Shown here piece after piece: positions 41,402 to 50,513 of a stretch of DNA of 54,193 nt (position 1 is the stretch's first letter; the number at the start of each line of letters is the position of its first letter). Where the stretch lies: the NCBI GenBank assembly GCA_905213265.1, contig CAJMHR010000010.1, forward strand, positions 1 to 54,193, read 5' to 3'. The notes beneath the pieces are model-generated. The model ran no database searches and was not told the origin of the DNA. It saw only the letters and a program-made list of their open reading frames with translations. Origin of the DNA: an uncultured Collinsella sp. (GTDB lineage: Bacteria; Actinomycetota; Coriobacteriia; Coriobacteriales; Coriobacteriaceae). The translations under genes were made by a program, and so were the position numbers.

Positions 41402-42415
41402 ATGGCATATCCCGTATTTGACCTACACTGCGACACCGCCGACCGAATCGGCTGGGCCACGCTCGATCTCGACCTGCGCTTTACCGCCGGCACCGACGGT
41501 TATTTCCCCGGCGACGAAACGCATCCGCAAGATTTCGACCTCATCGAGGGCAACGCCTGCGCCATCTCGCTCGCAAAGATCGGCAACACGCCATGGGCAC
41601 AGTGCTTCGCCACGTTTGTCCCCGACGAGATTCCCACCGCCCACGCCGCGCGCTTCCAGGCGCAGATCATGGCACATATGAGCGGCCAGGCAATGCTCAA
41701 CCACGACCGCATGGTCAACGTGCGCAGCGCCGCAGACATTCGCCCCGCGCTCAAAGACGGCAAGGTCGCCTGCATCCACACCATCGAAAACGCCACGTTC
41801 TTTGCCGAGGACCCCGTGCTGATCGAGGTGCTCAAGAGCTTGGGCGTACTCATGTCATCGCTCAGCTGGAATGCGCAGGGACCGCTCGCGAGCGGACACG
41901 ATACCCACGCCGGCCTCACCGCCGCCGGCATCGAGGCACTTACGCAGATGGAGCACGCCGGCATGGTGCTTGACGTCTCCCACCTCAACGATGAGTGCTT
42001 TGACGAGGTTGTCGCCCACGCCACACGTCCCTTCGTCGCCAGCCACTCCAACTCCCGTGCGGTTTGCGGCGTCAAACGCAACCTTACCGACGACCAGTTC
42101 CGCACCATTCGCGACATGGGCGGTATCGTCGGCCTCAACTACTGCAGCGAGTTCCTTTCCAACGACGCAACCGACAAGACCGCCGCAGACGTCACCTTCG
42201 ACCAGCTAGCGGCACATATCGAGCACTGGCTCGACCTGGGCGGCGAGGACGTCATCGCGCTCGGCGGCGACTGGGACGGTGCCACGGTGCCCGCCTTCCT
42301 CTCCGATGCCAGCAAGATGCCCGAGTTCCAGAACATGCTCTCCAAGCACTTTGGCAAGACCGTGATGCAGAAGCTCTGCAGCGACAACGCGCTTGCCTTC
42401 TTTGAGCGTTATTAA
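41402..42415 (+). CDS. Membrane dipeptidase (peptidase M19)
   Basis: This 337-aa protein has DLHCDT at residues 7-12, a conserved E in HTIENA, a His in LDVSHLND, HSN in VASHSNSRAV and D in GGDWDG: the zinc site of the M19 renal dipeptidase family. It cleaves dipeptides, sometimes with D-residues. GGAGG lies just before the ATG. Despite the family name it has no membrane segment or signal here, so it is cytoplasmic. Confidence 0.9.
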   Translation: MAYPVFDLHCDTADRIGWATLDLDLRFTAGTDGYFPGDETHPQDFDLIEGNACAISLAKIGNTPWAQCFATFVPDEIPTAHAARFQAQIMAHMSGQAMLNHDRMVNVRSAADIRPALKDGKVACIHTIENATFFAEDPVLIEVLKSLGVLMSSLSWNAQGPLASGHDTHAGLTAAGIEALTQMEHAGMVLDVSHLNDECFDEVVAHATRPFVASHSNSRAVCGVKRNLTDDQFRTIRDMGGIVGLNYCSEFLSNDATDKTAADVTFDQLAAHIEHWLDLGGEDVIALGGDWDGATVPAFLSDASKMPEFQNMLSKHFGKTVMQKLCSDNALAFFERY

Positions 42416-42428
42416 TTTCACATCCCTT

Positions 42429-42467
42429 GAGCGGGCCGGCATGCCGAACGGTCGACATGCCGGCCCG
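42429..42467 (+). terminator. GC-rich hairpin after the dipeptidase gene
   Basis: GCGGGCCGGCATG pairs with CATGCCGGCCCGT around 12 bases. No T tract follows on the plus strand, and the next gene starts soon after, so it may attenuate rather than stop transcription. Confidence 0.55.
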
Positions 42468-42489
42468 TCCCCAATCTGAAGGACCGCTT

Positions 42490-43266
42490 TTGACGCAGCA
42501 GTTTACGATTTCCGCATCCCGACCGGATGGGACGCCCATCCCCGTCATCGTTACCAAAAAGCGCGTCAAGAACTTCAACCTACGCGTCACATCGAGCGGT
42601 GAGGTCCACGCCAGTGCACCGCTCGGCGCCAGCCGCGAGCGTATCGAAGCGTTTGTGAAGCGCAACAGCGCCTGGATTATCAGCCGACTTGCCCAGCGCG
42701 AGCAACGTCAGGCGACGGCGCGAGAGCCGCTCAGTCCCTCGTCCATCATTGCGCTTTGGGGCAAACCCATCACCGTTCAGGATGCACTCGACCACAACTT
42801 TGAGCCACCCGCACCGCGGCCCAAGCAGGCTACCTTCGCAAGTTTTATGGGTACCGACGAGCCAAGTGGGTGCACGCAGGCAAAGCAGCGCACAGCCCTC
42901 GACGGCCTAACGCCCAAAGAACTCCAGATCCACATCGACCAGCTCTATACGTCCGAAGTCACATCGGCGCTGCGCGATATGGTGCACGCATACGAAATCG
43001 CAATGGGTGTCGCCGTTTCCCGCGTTTCCGTACGCAGCATGAAAACGCGCTGGGGCTCATGCACGCCCAAAACCGGCGCCATTCGCATTGCACGCGAACT
43101 TGCCGCCTACCCCGTCGAGTGCCTTGACATGGTTGTCGCCCACGAGCTCGTCCATTTGCTCGAGCCAAGCCACAATCAGCGGTTCCATGCCCTGCTCGAC
43201 AGGTACTGCCCCAACAATAGAGCGCTGTCGCAGCGGCTCAAGCAGCCACCCATAGAGACGTATTAG
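42490..43266 (+). CDS. YgjP/M48-like metallopeptidase
   Basis: This 258-aa protein has HELVH at residues 218-222 with a third ligand H228, preceded by RWGSC at 187-191. That is the YgjP (DUF45, SprT-like/WLM) zinc protease pattern. I chose a TTG start at 42490 with GAAGGA upstream because the longer frame lies within a hairpin. Related proteins act in repair of DNA-protein crosslinks or in cell-wall turnover, but the function of this branch is not known. Confidence 0.82.
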   Translation: MTQQFTISASRPDGTPIPVIVTKKRVKNFNLRVTSSGEVHASAPLGASRERIEAFVKRNSAWIISRLAQREQRQATAREPLSPSSIIALWGKPITVQDALDHNFEPPAPRPKQATFASFMGTDEPSGCTQAKQRTALDGLTPKELQIHIDQLYTSEVTSALRDMVHAYEIAMGVAVSRVSVRSMKTRWGSCTPKTGAIRIARELAAYPVECLDMVVAHELVHLLEPSHNQRFHALLDRYCPNNRALSQRLKQPPIETY

Positions 43267-43272
43267 AACCGG

Positions 43273-43758
43273 TTAGCGCACGCGCTCGATCTCGACGCCG
43301 CAGCTTGCCAGGGGAAGACCGACGGGCGCCCAAGGCTTATCGAGCTTAACACGCACGCCAAGCAGCAAGGGGTAACGACGCAGCAGCATCTGGGCCACAC
43401 CCTCGGCTGCCGCCTCGATGAGTTTAAACGTATGCTCGCGCAGATAGCCATCGACATCGTGGCACACCGAGCCGTAGTCAATCGAGGCGTCCAGGTTATC
43501 GTGCTCCCCCGCTGCACGCAGGTCGGCATAGAGCACCAAGGACACGATGAACTTCTGGCCCAGCGCGTTCTCTTCGGGATACACGCCGTGGTTGGCAAAG
43601 ACCTCGAGACCGTCGATAGTAATGCGATCGGCATGGCGCAGATCGTCATAGCTCACGTGGGGCACCGCCGTTGCGGTGGATATTTCGCCCCTTCCACGGC
43701 GTGCGAGCTCGGCACCTTCAGTCTTGGTTGCATTCTCGGGCAGTTTTTTGTTACTCAT
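43273..43758 (-). CDS. folB: Dihydroneopterin aldolase
   Basis: This 161-aa protein has the FolB fold: RITIDGLEVFANHGVYPEENALGQKFIV, then IDYGSVCHDVDGYL, and VRVKLDKPWAPVG near the end. About 44 extra residues precede the core; the start could be further in, but the ATG at 43758 has GGAGA upstream. It converts 7,8-dihydroneopterin to hydroxymethyldihydropterin in folate synthesis. It is the third gene of the folE-HD-folB unit. Confidence 0.9.
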   Translation of the reverse strand: MSNKKLPENATKTEGAELARRGRGEISTATAVPHVSYDDLRHADRITIDGLEVFANHGVYPEENALGQKFIVSLVLYADLRAAGEHDNLDASIDYGSVCHDVDGYLREHTFKLIEAAAEGVAQMLLRRYPLLLGVRVKLDKPWAPVGLPLASCGVEIERVR

Positions 43759-43801
43759 CGCGATCGTCTCCTTCGTTTAGAACCCCGACCGCGCAAACTA
43801 A

Positions 43802-44383
43802 CTACACGCGAATCGACAGGTTCTTTTTATCATCGCTCCAGTTGCAAGCATTGCGCGCGGGGCATGCAAAGCAGGCGCGCGACGCTTTGTCGGCTGCATA
43901 GAGCAAACGCTCAAGCGGTTGGCTGTTCACGCGCAGCTTTCGATGGCCCAGAATGGCCGTCTTAATGGCTGCGGCATCGGCCGGCTCAAACGCCACGTCA
44001 TCAGGCATGCCGCCGAGAATCGCATCAGCGACGCGTTCGCTTGCAACATCATGGGATATACCCGATTCATACTGTTCATCTTTGCCGATATCGTGAAGAA
44101 GTGCCGTGGCGTAGATGGCCTCGCGGTCAAACTCGAGCTCTTCCTCGAGATTTTTGATCCACATAATGCGAGCGACATCGAGCAGATGGTCAATACCGTG
44201 GCGGCAGAAGATGCGCCCCGATTCCAACTGCGCAATGTTGCCCAGGTGCCGCCGGAACAGCCCGTTGGCACAGATGTAATCGATACGAGGCATGGCACCA
44301 AAGGGGGCCAGGCCCGAAGCCATAAAACCGCGACGCGGCGTTCCCTCATCGGTCTTCGATGCAAAGTCGTTAACGGCTCTCAT
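43802..44383 (-). CDS. HD-domain phosphohydrolase in the folate operon
   Basis: This 193-aa protein has an HD domain with H62 and H66 (RHGIDHLLDVAR), H97-D98 (LLHDIGKDEQY) and H111-D112 as metal ligands, then a Cys cluster CFACPARNAC near the C-terminus that could bind a second metal. It starts 2 bases after folE. In several anaerobes an HD protein sits between folE and folB and is suspected to remove phosphates from dihydroneopterin triphosphate. The context supports that here, but it has not been shown. Confidence 0.75.
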   Translation of the reverse strand: MRAVNDFASKTDEGTPRRGFMASGLAPFGAMPRIDYICANGLFRRHLGNIAQLESGRIFCRHGIDHLLDVARIMWIKNLEEELEFDREAIYATALLHDIGKDEQYESGISHDVASERVADAILGGMPDDVAFEPADAAAIKTAILGHRKLRVNSQPLERLLYAADKASRACFACPARNACNWSDDKKNLSIRV

Positions 44384-44385
44384 GG

Positions 44386-44943
44386 TTAGCGGTCCAGCAT
44401 CCTAAAGAATCGCTCCTCGAGCGCGGGATCGGTCTCAAAGACGCCGCGGCGAGCGAGCGTCACAGTCTTGGTGCCGGGCTTTTGCACGCCACGCATCGTC
44501 ATGCACATATGCTCGGCCTCCATGAGCACAATCGCCCCTTGCGGAGCAAGATACTCCATGAGGGCATCGGCAACTTGTGCGCACAACTGCTCCTGCAGCT
44601 GCAGGCGACGGGCGTAGACCTCAACCGTGCGGGCAAGCTTAGAAAGCCCTGCGACACGGCCGTTGGGGATATAGCCAATGGCGGCCTTGCCATAAAACGG
44701 CAGCAGATGATGCTCGCACAGCGAGTAGAACGTAATGTCGCGCTCGATAACCAAATCATTCGAAGCGACGGCAAAAGTTTTGGACAGATGCTCCTTGGCA
44801 CTCTGGTCCATACCGCCGGCGATCTCACCATACATACGAGCGACGCGCGCCGGGGTCTCCAGCAGGCCCGCACGAGTTGGGTCCTCGCCTATGCCCTCAA
44901 GCAACAGCTTAATGGCGGCCTCGACTTTTTCCTGATCGACCAT
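44386..44943 (-). CDS. folE: GTP cyclohydrolase I
   Basis: This 185-aa protein has the zinc ligands in LCEHHLLPF and HMCMTMRGV, and the catalytic H/S region of FolE. It opens the GTP imidazole ring to give dihydroneopterin triphosphate, the first step of folate synthesis. GAGG lies before the ATG at 44943. It leads the folE-HD-folB set; folP and folK are not in the window. Confidence 0.95.
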   Translation of the reverse strand: MVDQEKVEAAIKLLLEGIGEDPTRAGLLETPARVARMYGEIAGGMDQSAKEHLSKTFAVASNDLVIERDITFYSLCEHHLLPFYGKAAIGYIPNGRVAGLSKLARTVEVYARRLQLQEQLCAQVADALMEYLAPQGAIVLMEAEHMCMTMRGVQKPGTKTVTLARRGVFETDPALEERFFRMLDR

Positions 44944-45009
44944 CTGGGCCTCACTTTTCCGATTTTGCGTTCGCGCTATGGTACCACGCCCTCCGGCATC
45001 GGCCACAAG

Positions 45010-45591
45010 CTACATAGTATGGGTCGAATAGACCGGATCATCACGCCAAAGTTCAACCGCATCACAAAGCGCAACGCCCTCGCGCTCAGCACGGGCGCGC
45101 GTAGCGTTCATGTCGATCACGCGCTGATTGCTCGAGCCCCTAAAGCGCAACGAGATATCGTACAGATCCTGAACGAACGGGCCGTCCACCAACATATCGA
45201 GGCAGGCCAGGATACGGTCCGTCACCTCGGTATGATGACGGCCACCCGGCATAAGCTCCTCGAGCACGTCACCGGTAAAGCACCAAATGGTCTTGCCCGA
45301 CCCCGCAGGATAGGCCGCACGCACGCGCTCGATAAAGTCAACAAGCCCCGCCTGATTCTCGGGCTCCATAGGCTCGCCACCCAGAATCGTCAGGCCATCG
45401 ATAAAGGGATGATCGAGACTCTCGATAATCTTATCCTCGACGGCGCGATCGAACGGCTCGCCAGCGGCAAAGTCCCACGCGACAGAGTTAAAACAATTCT
45501 TGCACCCACGACGGCACCCGCTCACAAACAGAGAAGTACGAACGCCTTCTCCATCAGCAATGTCGAAATACTTAATGTTCGCGTAGTTCAT
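45010..45591 (-). CDS. nrdG: Anaerobic ribonucleotide reductase activating protein
   Basis: This 193-aa radical SAM protein has the cluster motif CRRGCKNC near residue 26 and the radical-SAM GGEPM region. It loads the glycyl radical onto NrdD. The start at 45591 has GGGAGAG upstream. A 427-base gap with two large palindromes separates it from nrdD. Confidence 0.93.
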   Translation of the reverse strand: MNYANIKYFDIADGEGVRTSLFVSGCRRGCKNCFNSVAWDFAAGEPFDRAVEDKIIESLDHPFIDGLTILGGEPMEPENQAGLVDFIERVRAAYPAGSGKTIWCFTGDVLEELMPGGRHHTEVTDRILACLDMLVDGPFVQDLYDISLRFRGSSNQRVIDMNATRARAEREGVALCDAVELWRDDPVYSTHTM

Positions 45592-45607
45592 AGGTAACTC
45601 TCCCGGG

Positions 45608-45689
45608 AGGCCGGGACATATCATCCCGTCCTCAAACATTCTCGGCCTTCGGCCTGCGAAACTGCGGGCGGGACGATATGTCCCGGCCT
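45608..45689. repeat. 82-bp palindromic element next to nrdG
   Basis: Bases 45608-45631 and 45666-45689 pair at 22 of 24 positions. The loop contains GGCC-TTC-GGCC, a nested hairpin. It lies just before the nrdG ribosome site. Confidence 0.75.
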
Positions 45690-45868
45690 CATGCAAAGGG
45701 TAACTCAATGAACGAAGCGAACATCGAGCATAGGGTTCGAGGTCCAATAAAAACTGGGTTGCGGCTCAACCGCCATCGCAAGTAAATCGCAGCTGCAGCT
45801 CAAATTATTTCCGCTAAGAACTTCGAGGAGTGAGCAGACCGCGCGCTGCATCTCAGCTACGTTAACTT

Positions 45869-46007
45869 GGCTGAACCGAGAGGGCCGCTTGGGCTTTTGC
45901 TCGATATGAGTTCCGCACGCAAAGAAGGCCACTTAATGTGGCCTTCGTCTTGCGCAGGACTGTCCGAAATAGCGAGCAAATGCCCAAGCGGCCCTCTCGG
46001 TTCAGCC
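45869..46007. repeat. 139-bp palindromic element after nrdD
   Basis: Outer 35-bp arms (45869-45903 and 45973-46007) pair at 34 of 35 positions. An inner AAGGCCAC-TTAAT-GTGGCCTT hairpin (45925-45945) is nested inside. It begins 11 bases past the nrdD stop and may combine termination, RNA stabilisation and differential nrdD/nrdG expression. The 180 bases to the next palindrome show no ORF that I can support. Confidence 0.8.
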
Positions 46008-46018
46008 CCGGAGCGGTA

Positions 46019-48241
46019 TTAGAGATGCAGCACGCGGTCGCGGATCTCCTCGGTTCGACCCTGGTTCCAGAACTGGGTACCGATGTAGCCGCACGTACGA
46101 CGGGCGACGTTCATCTTCTCCTGGTCGCGGTTGCCGCAGTTGGGGCACTCCCATACCAGCTTGCCATCGTCCTCGACAATCTTGATCTCGCCATCGTAGC
46201 CGCACACCTGGCAGTAGTCGCTCTTGGTGTTGAGCTCGGCGTACATGATGTTGTCGTAGATGTACTGCATCACGCGAATGACAGCCTTGAGGTTGTCCTG
46301 CATGTTGGGAACCTCAACGTAGGAGATGGCGCCGCCCGGCGAAAGCTGTTGGAACATGCCCTCGAACTTGAGCTTATCGAAAGCATCAATCTCCTCGGAC
46401 ACATGAACGTGATAGCTGTTAGTAATGTAGCCCTTGTCCGTCACGCCCGGGATAATGCCAAAACGGCGCTGCAGGCACTTGGCGAACTTGTAGGTCGTCG
46501 ACTCCAACGGCGTGCCGTACAGCGAGAAGTCGATATCGCTTTCGGCCTTCCACTCGGCGCACTTGTCGTTCATGCGCTGCATGACGGCCATGGCAAACGG
46601 CGTGCCTTCCTTCTCGGTGTGGCTGTGGCCCGTCATGTACTTGACGCATTCATACAGGCCGGCATAGCCCAGGCTGATGGTGGAGTAGCCACCCACGAGC
46701 AGCTTATCGATCGTCTCGCCCTTCTTCAGACGTGCCAGGGCACCGTACTGCCAAAGAATCGGCGCGGCGTCAGAAAGCGTACCCATCAGGCGCTCATGAC
46801 GGCACAGCAGGGCACGGTGGCACAGCTCAAGGCGCTCATCGAAGATCTTCCAGAACTTGTCCATATCCTGGTGCGAGCTCAGCGCGACATCAGGCAGGTT
46901 GATGGTCACAACGCCCTGGTTAAAGCGACCATAGTACTTGGGCTTGTTCGGGTCGTAGTTCAGCGCGTTGGCAACATTGTTAAAGCCGTTGCCCGAACGG
47001 TCGGGCGTCAGGAAGCTGCGGCAACCCATGCAGGTGTAGCAGTCGCCGTTGCCGGCGGTCTCGCCCTTCGACAGCTTGAGCTCGCGCATCTTCTTCTCGG
47101 AGATGTAATCGGGCACCATGCGCTTGGCGGTGCACTTGGCAGCCAGCTGGGTCAGGTAGAAGTACGGGGAATCCTCGTGAACGTTATCGTCCTCGAGTAC
47201 ATAGATAAGCTTGGGGAATGCCGGGGTAATCCACACGCCGGCCTCGTTCTTAACGCCCTCGTAGCGCTGGCGAAGCGTCTCTTCCACGATCATGGCAAGG
47301 TCGTGCTTCTCCTGAGGCGTACGGGCCTCGTTGAGATACATAAAGACCGTCACGAACGGCGCCTGGCCATTGGTGGTCATAAGGGTCACGACCTGATACT
47401 GGATCGTCTGGACGCCACGACGGATCTCGTCACGCAGACGGTCCTCAACGACCTCACGGACCTTCTCGGCAGATGCCGAAACACCGAGCTCCTCGAGCTC
47501 GCGGGCAACCTCGCCGCGAATCTTCTGGCGGCTCACCTCAACAAAGGGGGCAAGATGGGTCAGCGAGATGGACTGGCCGCCGTACTGGGAGGAAGCAACC
47601 TGGGCGATGATCTGCGTCGCGATATTGCAGGCGGTCGAGAAGCTGTGCGGCTTCTCAATCAGCGTGCCCGAAATAACAGTGCCGTTCTGGAGCATGTCCT
47701 CCAGGTTCACCAGATCGCAGTTGTGCATGTGCTGAGCAAAGTAATCCGAATCGTGGAAGTGGATCAGGCCCTCATTATGGGCGTCCACAATTTCCTGGGG
47801 CAGCAGCACGCGCTGGGTCAGGTCCTTGGAAATCTCGCCGGCCATATAGTCGCGCTGAACGGAGTTGACGGTCGGGTTCTTGTTGGAGTTCTCCTGCTTG
47901 ACCTCTTCGTTATTGCACTCGATCAGCGACAGGATTTTGTCATCGGTCGTGTTCTTCTGGCGCTTCAGGCTCTGAACATAGCGATAGATGATGTAGTGGC
48001 GGGCAACCTCGTAGCAGTCGAGACGCATGATCTCGTCCTCGACCAAATCCTGGATCTCCTCGACCGAAACGGTGTGGCCCGCGTTCTCGCATGCCTCGGC
48101 GACGTTTTGCGCCGCATAAACCACCTGGCGGTCGGTTAGACGAGAGCTCTCCTCGACCTCCAAGTTAGCGGCGCGGATGGCATTGACGATCTTATCGATG
48201 TCAAAGACAACCTCGGTGCCGCTGCGCTTGATGATCTTCAT
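46019..48241 (-). CDS. nrdD: Anaerobic ribonucleoside-triphosphate reductase
   Basis: This 740-aa protein has an N-terminal ATP-cone (residues 1-90), the class III reductase barrel, a zinc ribbon with CQVC and CPNC, and a C-terminal RTCGYIGTQFWNQGR where G718 carries the glycyl radical. It reduces NTPs to dNTPs without oxygen. The start at 48241 has AGAGGCA upstream. NrdR-like boxes occur at the promoter, which is 220-260 bases upstream. Confidence 0.96.
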   Translation of the reverse strand: MKIIKRSGTEVVFDIDKIVNAIRAANLEVEESSRLTDRQVVYAAQNVAEACENAGHTVSVEEIQDLVEDEIMRLDCYEVARHYIIYRYVQSLKRQKNTTDDKILSLIECNNEEVKQENSNKNPTVNSVQRDYMAGEISKDLTQRVLLPQEIVDAHNEGLIHFHDSDYFAQHMHNCDLVNLEDMLQNGTVISGTLIEKPHSFSTACNIATQIIAQVASSQYGGQSISLTHLAPFVEVSRQKIRGEVARELEELGVSASAEKVREVVEDRLRDEIRRGVQTIQYQVVTLMTTNGQAPFVTVFMYLNEARTPQEKHDLAMIVEETLRQRYEGVKNEAGVWITPAFPKLIYVLEDDNVHEDSPYFYLTQLAAKCTAKRMVPDYISEKKMRELKLSKGETAGNGDCYTCMGCRSFLTPDRSGNGFNNVANALNYDPNKPKYYGRFNQGVVTINLPDVALSSHQDMDKFWKIFDERLELCHRALLCRHERLMGTLSDAAPILWQYGALARLKKGETIDKLLVGGYSTISLGYAGLYECVKYMTGHSHTEKEGTPFAMAVMQRMNDKCAEWKAESDIDFSLYGTPLESTTYKFAKCLQRRFGIIPGVTDKGYITNSYHVHVSEEIDAFDKLKFEGMFQQLSPGGAISYVEVPNMQDNLKAVIRVMQYIYDNIMYAELNTKSDYCQVCGYDGEIKIVEDDGKLVWECPNCGNRDQEKMNVARRTCGYIGTQFWNQGRTEEIRDRVLHL

Positions 48242-48463
48242 CCTCTTGCCTCTTTCGCGTCGTAGCCTCATTGCGCTTCAGAGCCAAACGATGCCCGGCA
48301 GGGCTTGCCCCTGTCTTGCGGCGCCGTCGCGCAATCTGTGTTCTCGATAAACCATAAGTCCTCATGCGGACAATCCTCGCGGCCGATCAAGCGGCTCAAA
48401 GGCGTGTCCAAATGGGACGAATAAGGTCTTCGTTCTCTGTCCGCCATCTATCATACGACAAAG

Positions 48464-48514
48464 ACGCATCTATATCCTGTATTCTTTTTTTAGGTCAAAC
48501 ACAACATATAGTGT
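48464..48514 (-). promoter_or_regulatory. nrdD promoter with NrdR boxes
   Basis: ACACAACATATAGTGT (48499-48514) matches the NrdR consensus closely. TTGACC (48493-48498) and TATAGA (48469-48474) form a promoter with an 18-bp spacer on the minus strand. A weaker second box covers the -10 at 48464-48480, about three helical turns away, as NrdR sites usually are. The transcript has a leader of about 230 bases (48242 to the promoter) with no recognised riboswitch. The stretch from 48515 to 48700 shows nothing I can support. Confidence 0.65.
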
Positions 48515-48693
48515 TTCAGCAGGTCAAAGCAATTGGTCATTTTGCAGACGCATTATAAATGAGGGGTTCTTGGCGAGTCGGTAAAACGTTACCAACACGG
48601 CTACCTGCATGGCAGTTATAAAACCCCCTTAGTCAAGCAGCTGACAAATCCTACTAAAACCAAGCCACTCACGCCAAAAGAATCCAAAAGATT

Positions 48694-49938
48694 ATGCTTG
48701 ACCAACATGTTGCGGTCACGCTCGGTCAGGACGCATGCAATCAGCCGGCGCCCCTACGGGATGCGAAGACCATTGTGTACAGGCCTTGGATCAATATTTG
48801 GTGGTTTATTTGCCAGCATGCTTGGCGGTATAAAACAAAACAGCCCAGAGAACATAGGGGGCGCGATCAGGGATTCGACGTCTCCACATCCCAGTCGGTA
48901 GAGGTCTGCGTCCGCAAGTATCTCGACAACCTGCAGGAGACAGGCGCGAGGGCAAGGTCAACTATGGCAACCTACCGGCACATGCTCAAGCACCTTGAGC
49001 GCAACCCCATCGGTAAAGTGCCCTTCAGGGAGCTTGACCCGAAGCAGGTCAAGGAATGGATGGTCTCCCCACGCGAGGCCGGCAAGTCTCCCGCCACCAT
49101 CCAAAAGGCGTACAACGTCCTGCACGGAGCCTACACCCAGGCCGTCGAGCGTGATTAGTTCCCCTACGACCCCATCGCGAGCGTGTCCAGGCCAAAGGTT
49201 CCCATCACCAAGCGCAACGCAGTCAAGAAGAGCGACTGCCCAAAGCTCACCTCATACCTCGATCTGGTCGACGAGTCTCCCATCAACATGTCCATCATTC
49301 TTGCGCTCTACACCGGCATGCGTGAGGGCGAGATTTGTGCGCTGCGCTGAAGCGACGTCGGCTTCGACGAGGCCACCATCACGGTCATGCGCTCCGTGGC
49401 ACGCGACGATGGCGCGACGTACATAAAGGAGCCCAAGGGCAAAAAGCCCCTCCACACCATCCCTATCCCTGCCGTCCCCAGAAAGCACCTTCTCAGCCGC
49501 AGGGAAATCATGCGAGACGATTGCGAAACCATGATCGTACCGTTCAAGGAATCGATGTATGTCACCGGCAAGCCCAGTCTATCGCCTAAAGCATACGAGG
49601 ACCCTCATCAGGTCTGGCACGGCTGGAAATCGATAGCCTCATCACTGGGGCCCAGGGGCACGATGGGCAAGACTCCGACGTTCCACGACCTGCGGCACAC
49701 CTATACGACCATGGCCATCGCAGAGGGGTCCAACATCAAGAGCGTCCAGACCATCATGGGGCATGCCAAGGCCCAAACCACCCTCGACATCTATGCAGAC
49801 ACCACGAGCGAGGCAATGCGTAAAACAGCCAATCTGACCGCAGTCGCGCTCAGGGCCCCCTCGGTCTCATCGTTCACCACAAGGCGCGAAACGGCCCCCA
49901 GAGAAGCGAGGCCCCAGGGGAAACACTTCGCGGCATAG
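48694..49938 (+). pseudogene. Phage tyrosine recombinase with two in-frame stop codons
   Basis: One reading frame covers this whole segment with two nonsense codons: TAG at 49156-49158 and TGA at 49348-49350, the latter at a place where ALRWSDV is usual (TGG to TGA). Catalytic residues remain: R in TGMREGEI, HDLRHTY and the late tyrosine in LDIYAD. The SAM-like core-binding domain is visible from about 48890; the very N-terminus is not typical. The protein is unlikely to be made whole. It marks the left boundary of a prophage remnant. Confidence 0.85.
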
Positions 49939-49939
49939 T

Positions 49940-50200
49940 TGGCGCCGCTCGGTGCATCCGTCCTCGTCCCACGTCAGCGGCACGACCATCCGCGTCGTAA
50001 TAGTCGTAGAAGCTACCCTCAGACCGCATCCACTCATTCCACTCGCGGATATGCTCCTCCATCGGCTCCAGCGGCAGCACAAACCCAAGCCCCCGCAAAT
50101 AAGCACGCACATGCTCAGGCACCCAATACTCATCATCCACACCCAAGATCAGCCCAATCTCTCGCCCTCAATGTCGAGCAAATTGAACCGTCCGGTCACA
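49940..50200 (-). pseudogene. Frameshifted N-terminal fragment of an SPP1-type portal protein
   Basis: In the minus direction EYWVPEHVRAYLRGLGF and EEHIREWNEWMRSEGSFYDYY resemble the start of SPP1/gp6-like portals, where I-x2-W-x2-W and FxxY are common. A 2-base gain in GAGAGA near 50165 splits the frame from the upstream LLDIEGE segment, and another shift seems to follow YDADG. The rest of the gene is missing; the integrase remnant follows. The intact large terminase lies upstream on the same strand, matching TerL-portal order. Confidence 0.5.
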
Positions 50201-50256
50201 AGCGCCGAGCCGTATAATGCACCCTCGGATTAAGCAGCCGAGAAAAGGGGTCGCCC

Positions 50257-50481
50257 GTGGTTACGTTTGAGCTATTGAATGAATCTGCCGAGGATCTGCT
50301 CTACGCCTACCGCCCCGAAGGCGATCGCCACCACGCCGGCATCGTCACCTACAACCCCAACACCGGCGCCACCCACATCATCGAACACGCCACCACCGAC
50401 CACGGCGCCCACTACGCCCACCGCCTAGCCCACCATCTGGCCACCTCACCGGGCCCAGCCCCCTTCGGCACCCTTGCCTAA
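50257..50481 (+). CDS. Small hypothetical protein within the prophage remnant
   Basis: This 74-aa protein starts at GTG with AAAAGGGG upstream; a TATAAT box lies at about 50212. It is His-rich in the second half (HHAGIV, HIIEHATTDHGAHYAHRLAHH). I do not recognise it. It is on the opposite strand to the terminase and portal remnant, which suggests a moron or later insertion. Confidence 0.5.
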   Translation: MVTFELLNESAEDLLYAYRPEGDRHHAGIVTYNPNTGATHIIEHATTDHGAHYAHRLAHHLATSPGPAPFGTLA

Positions 50482-50513
50482 GCTATCCTTGTTGTATCAA
50501 GAGAGGTGAGCGC

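Noticed and set aside
45938..48139. A 733-codon plus-strand open frame opposite nrdD
   Set aside because: Its composition is typical of the antisense frame of a high-GC gene, and nrdD on the minus strand has full motifs and a ribosome site.
48242..48463. A cobalamin or other riboswitch in the nrdD leader
   Set aside because: I found no B12-box or other conserved core; only ordinary GC hairpins.
48550..48700. A tRNA or attachment site next to the integrase remnant
   Set aside because: I could not fold a cloverleaf or find a matching direct repeat within the window.
49156..49350. Stop-codon recoding in the integrase
   Set aside because: Two different stop codons (TAG and TGA) in one gene, no SECIS-like or suppressor context, and neighbouring phage genes are also broken; decay is simpler.
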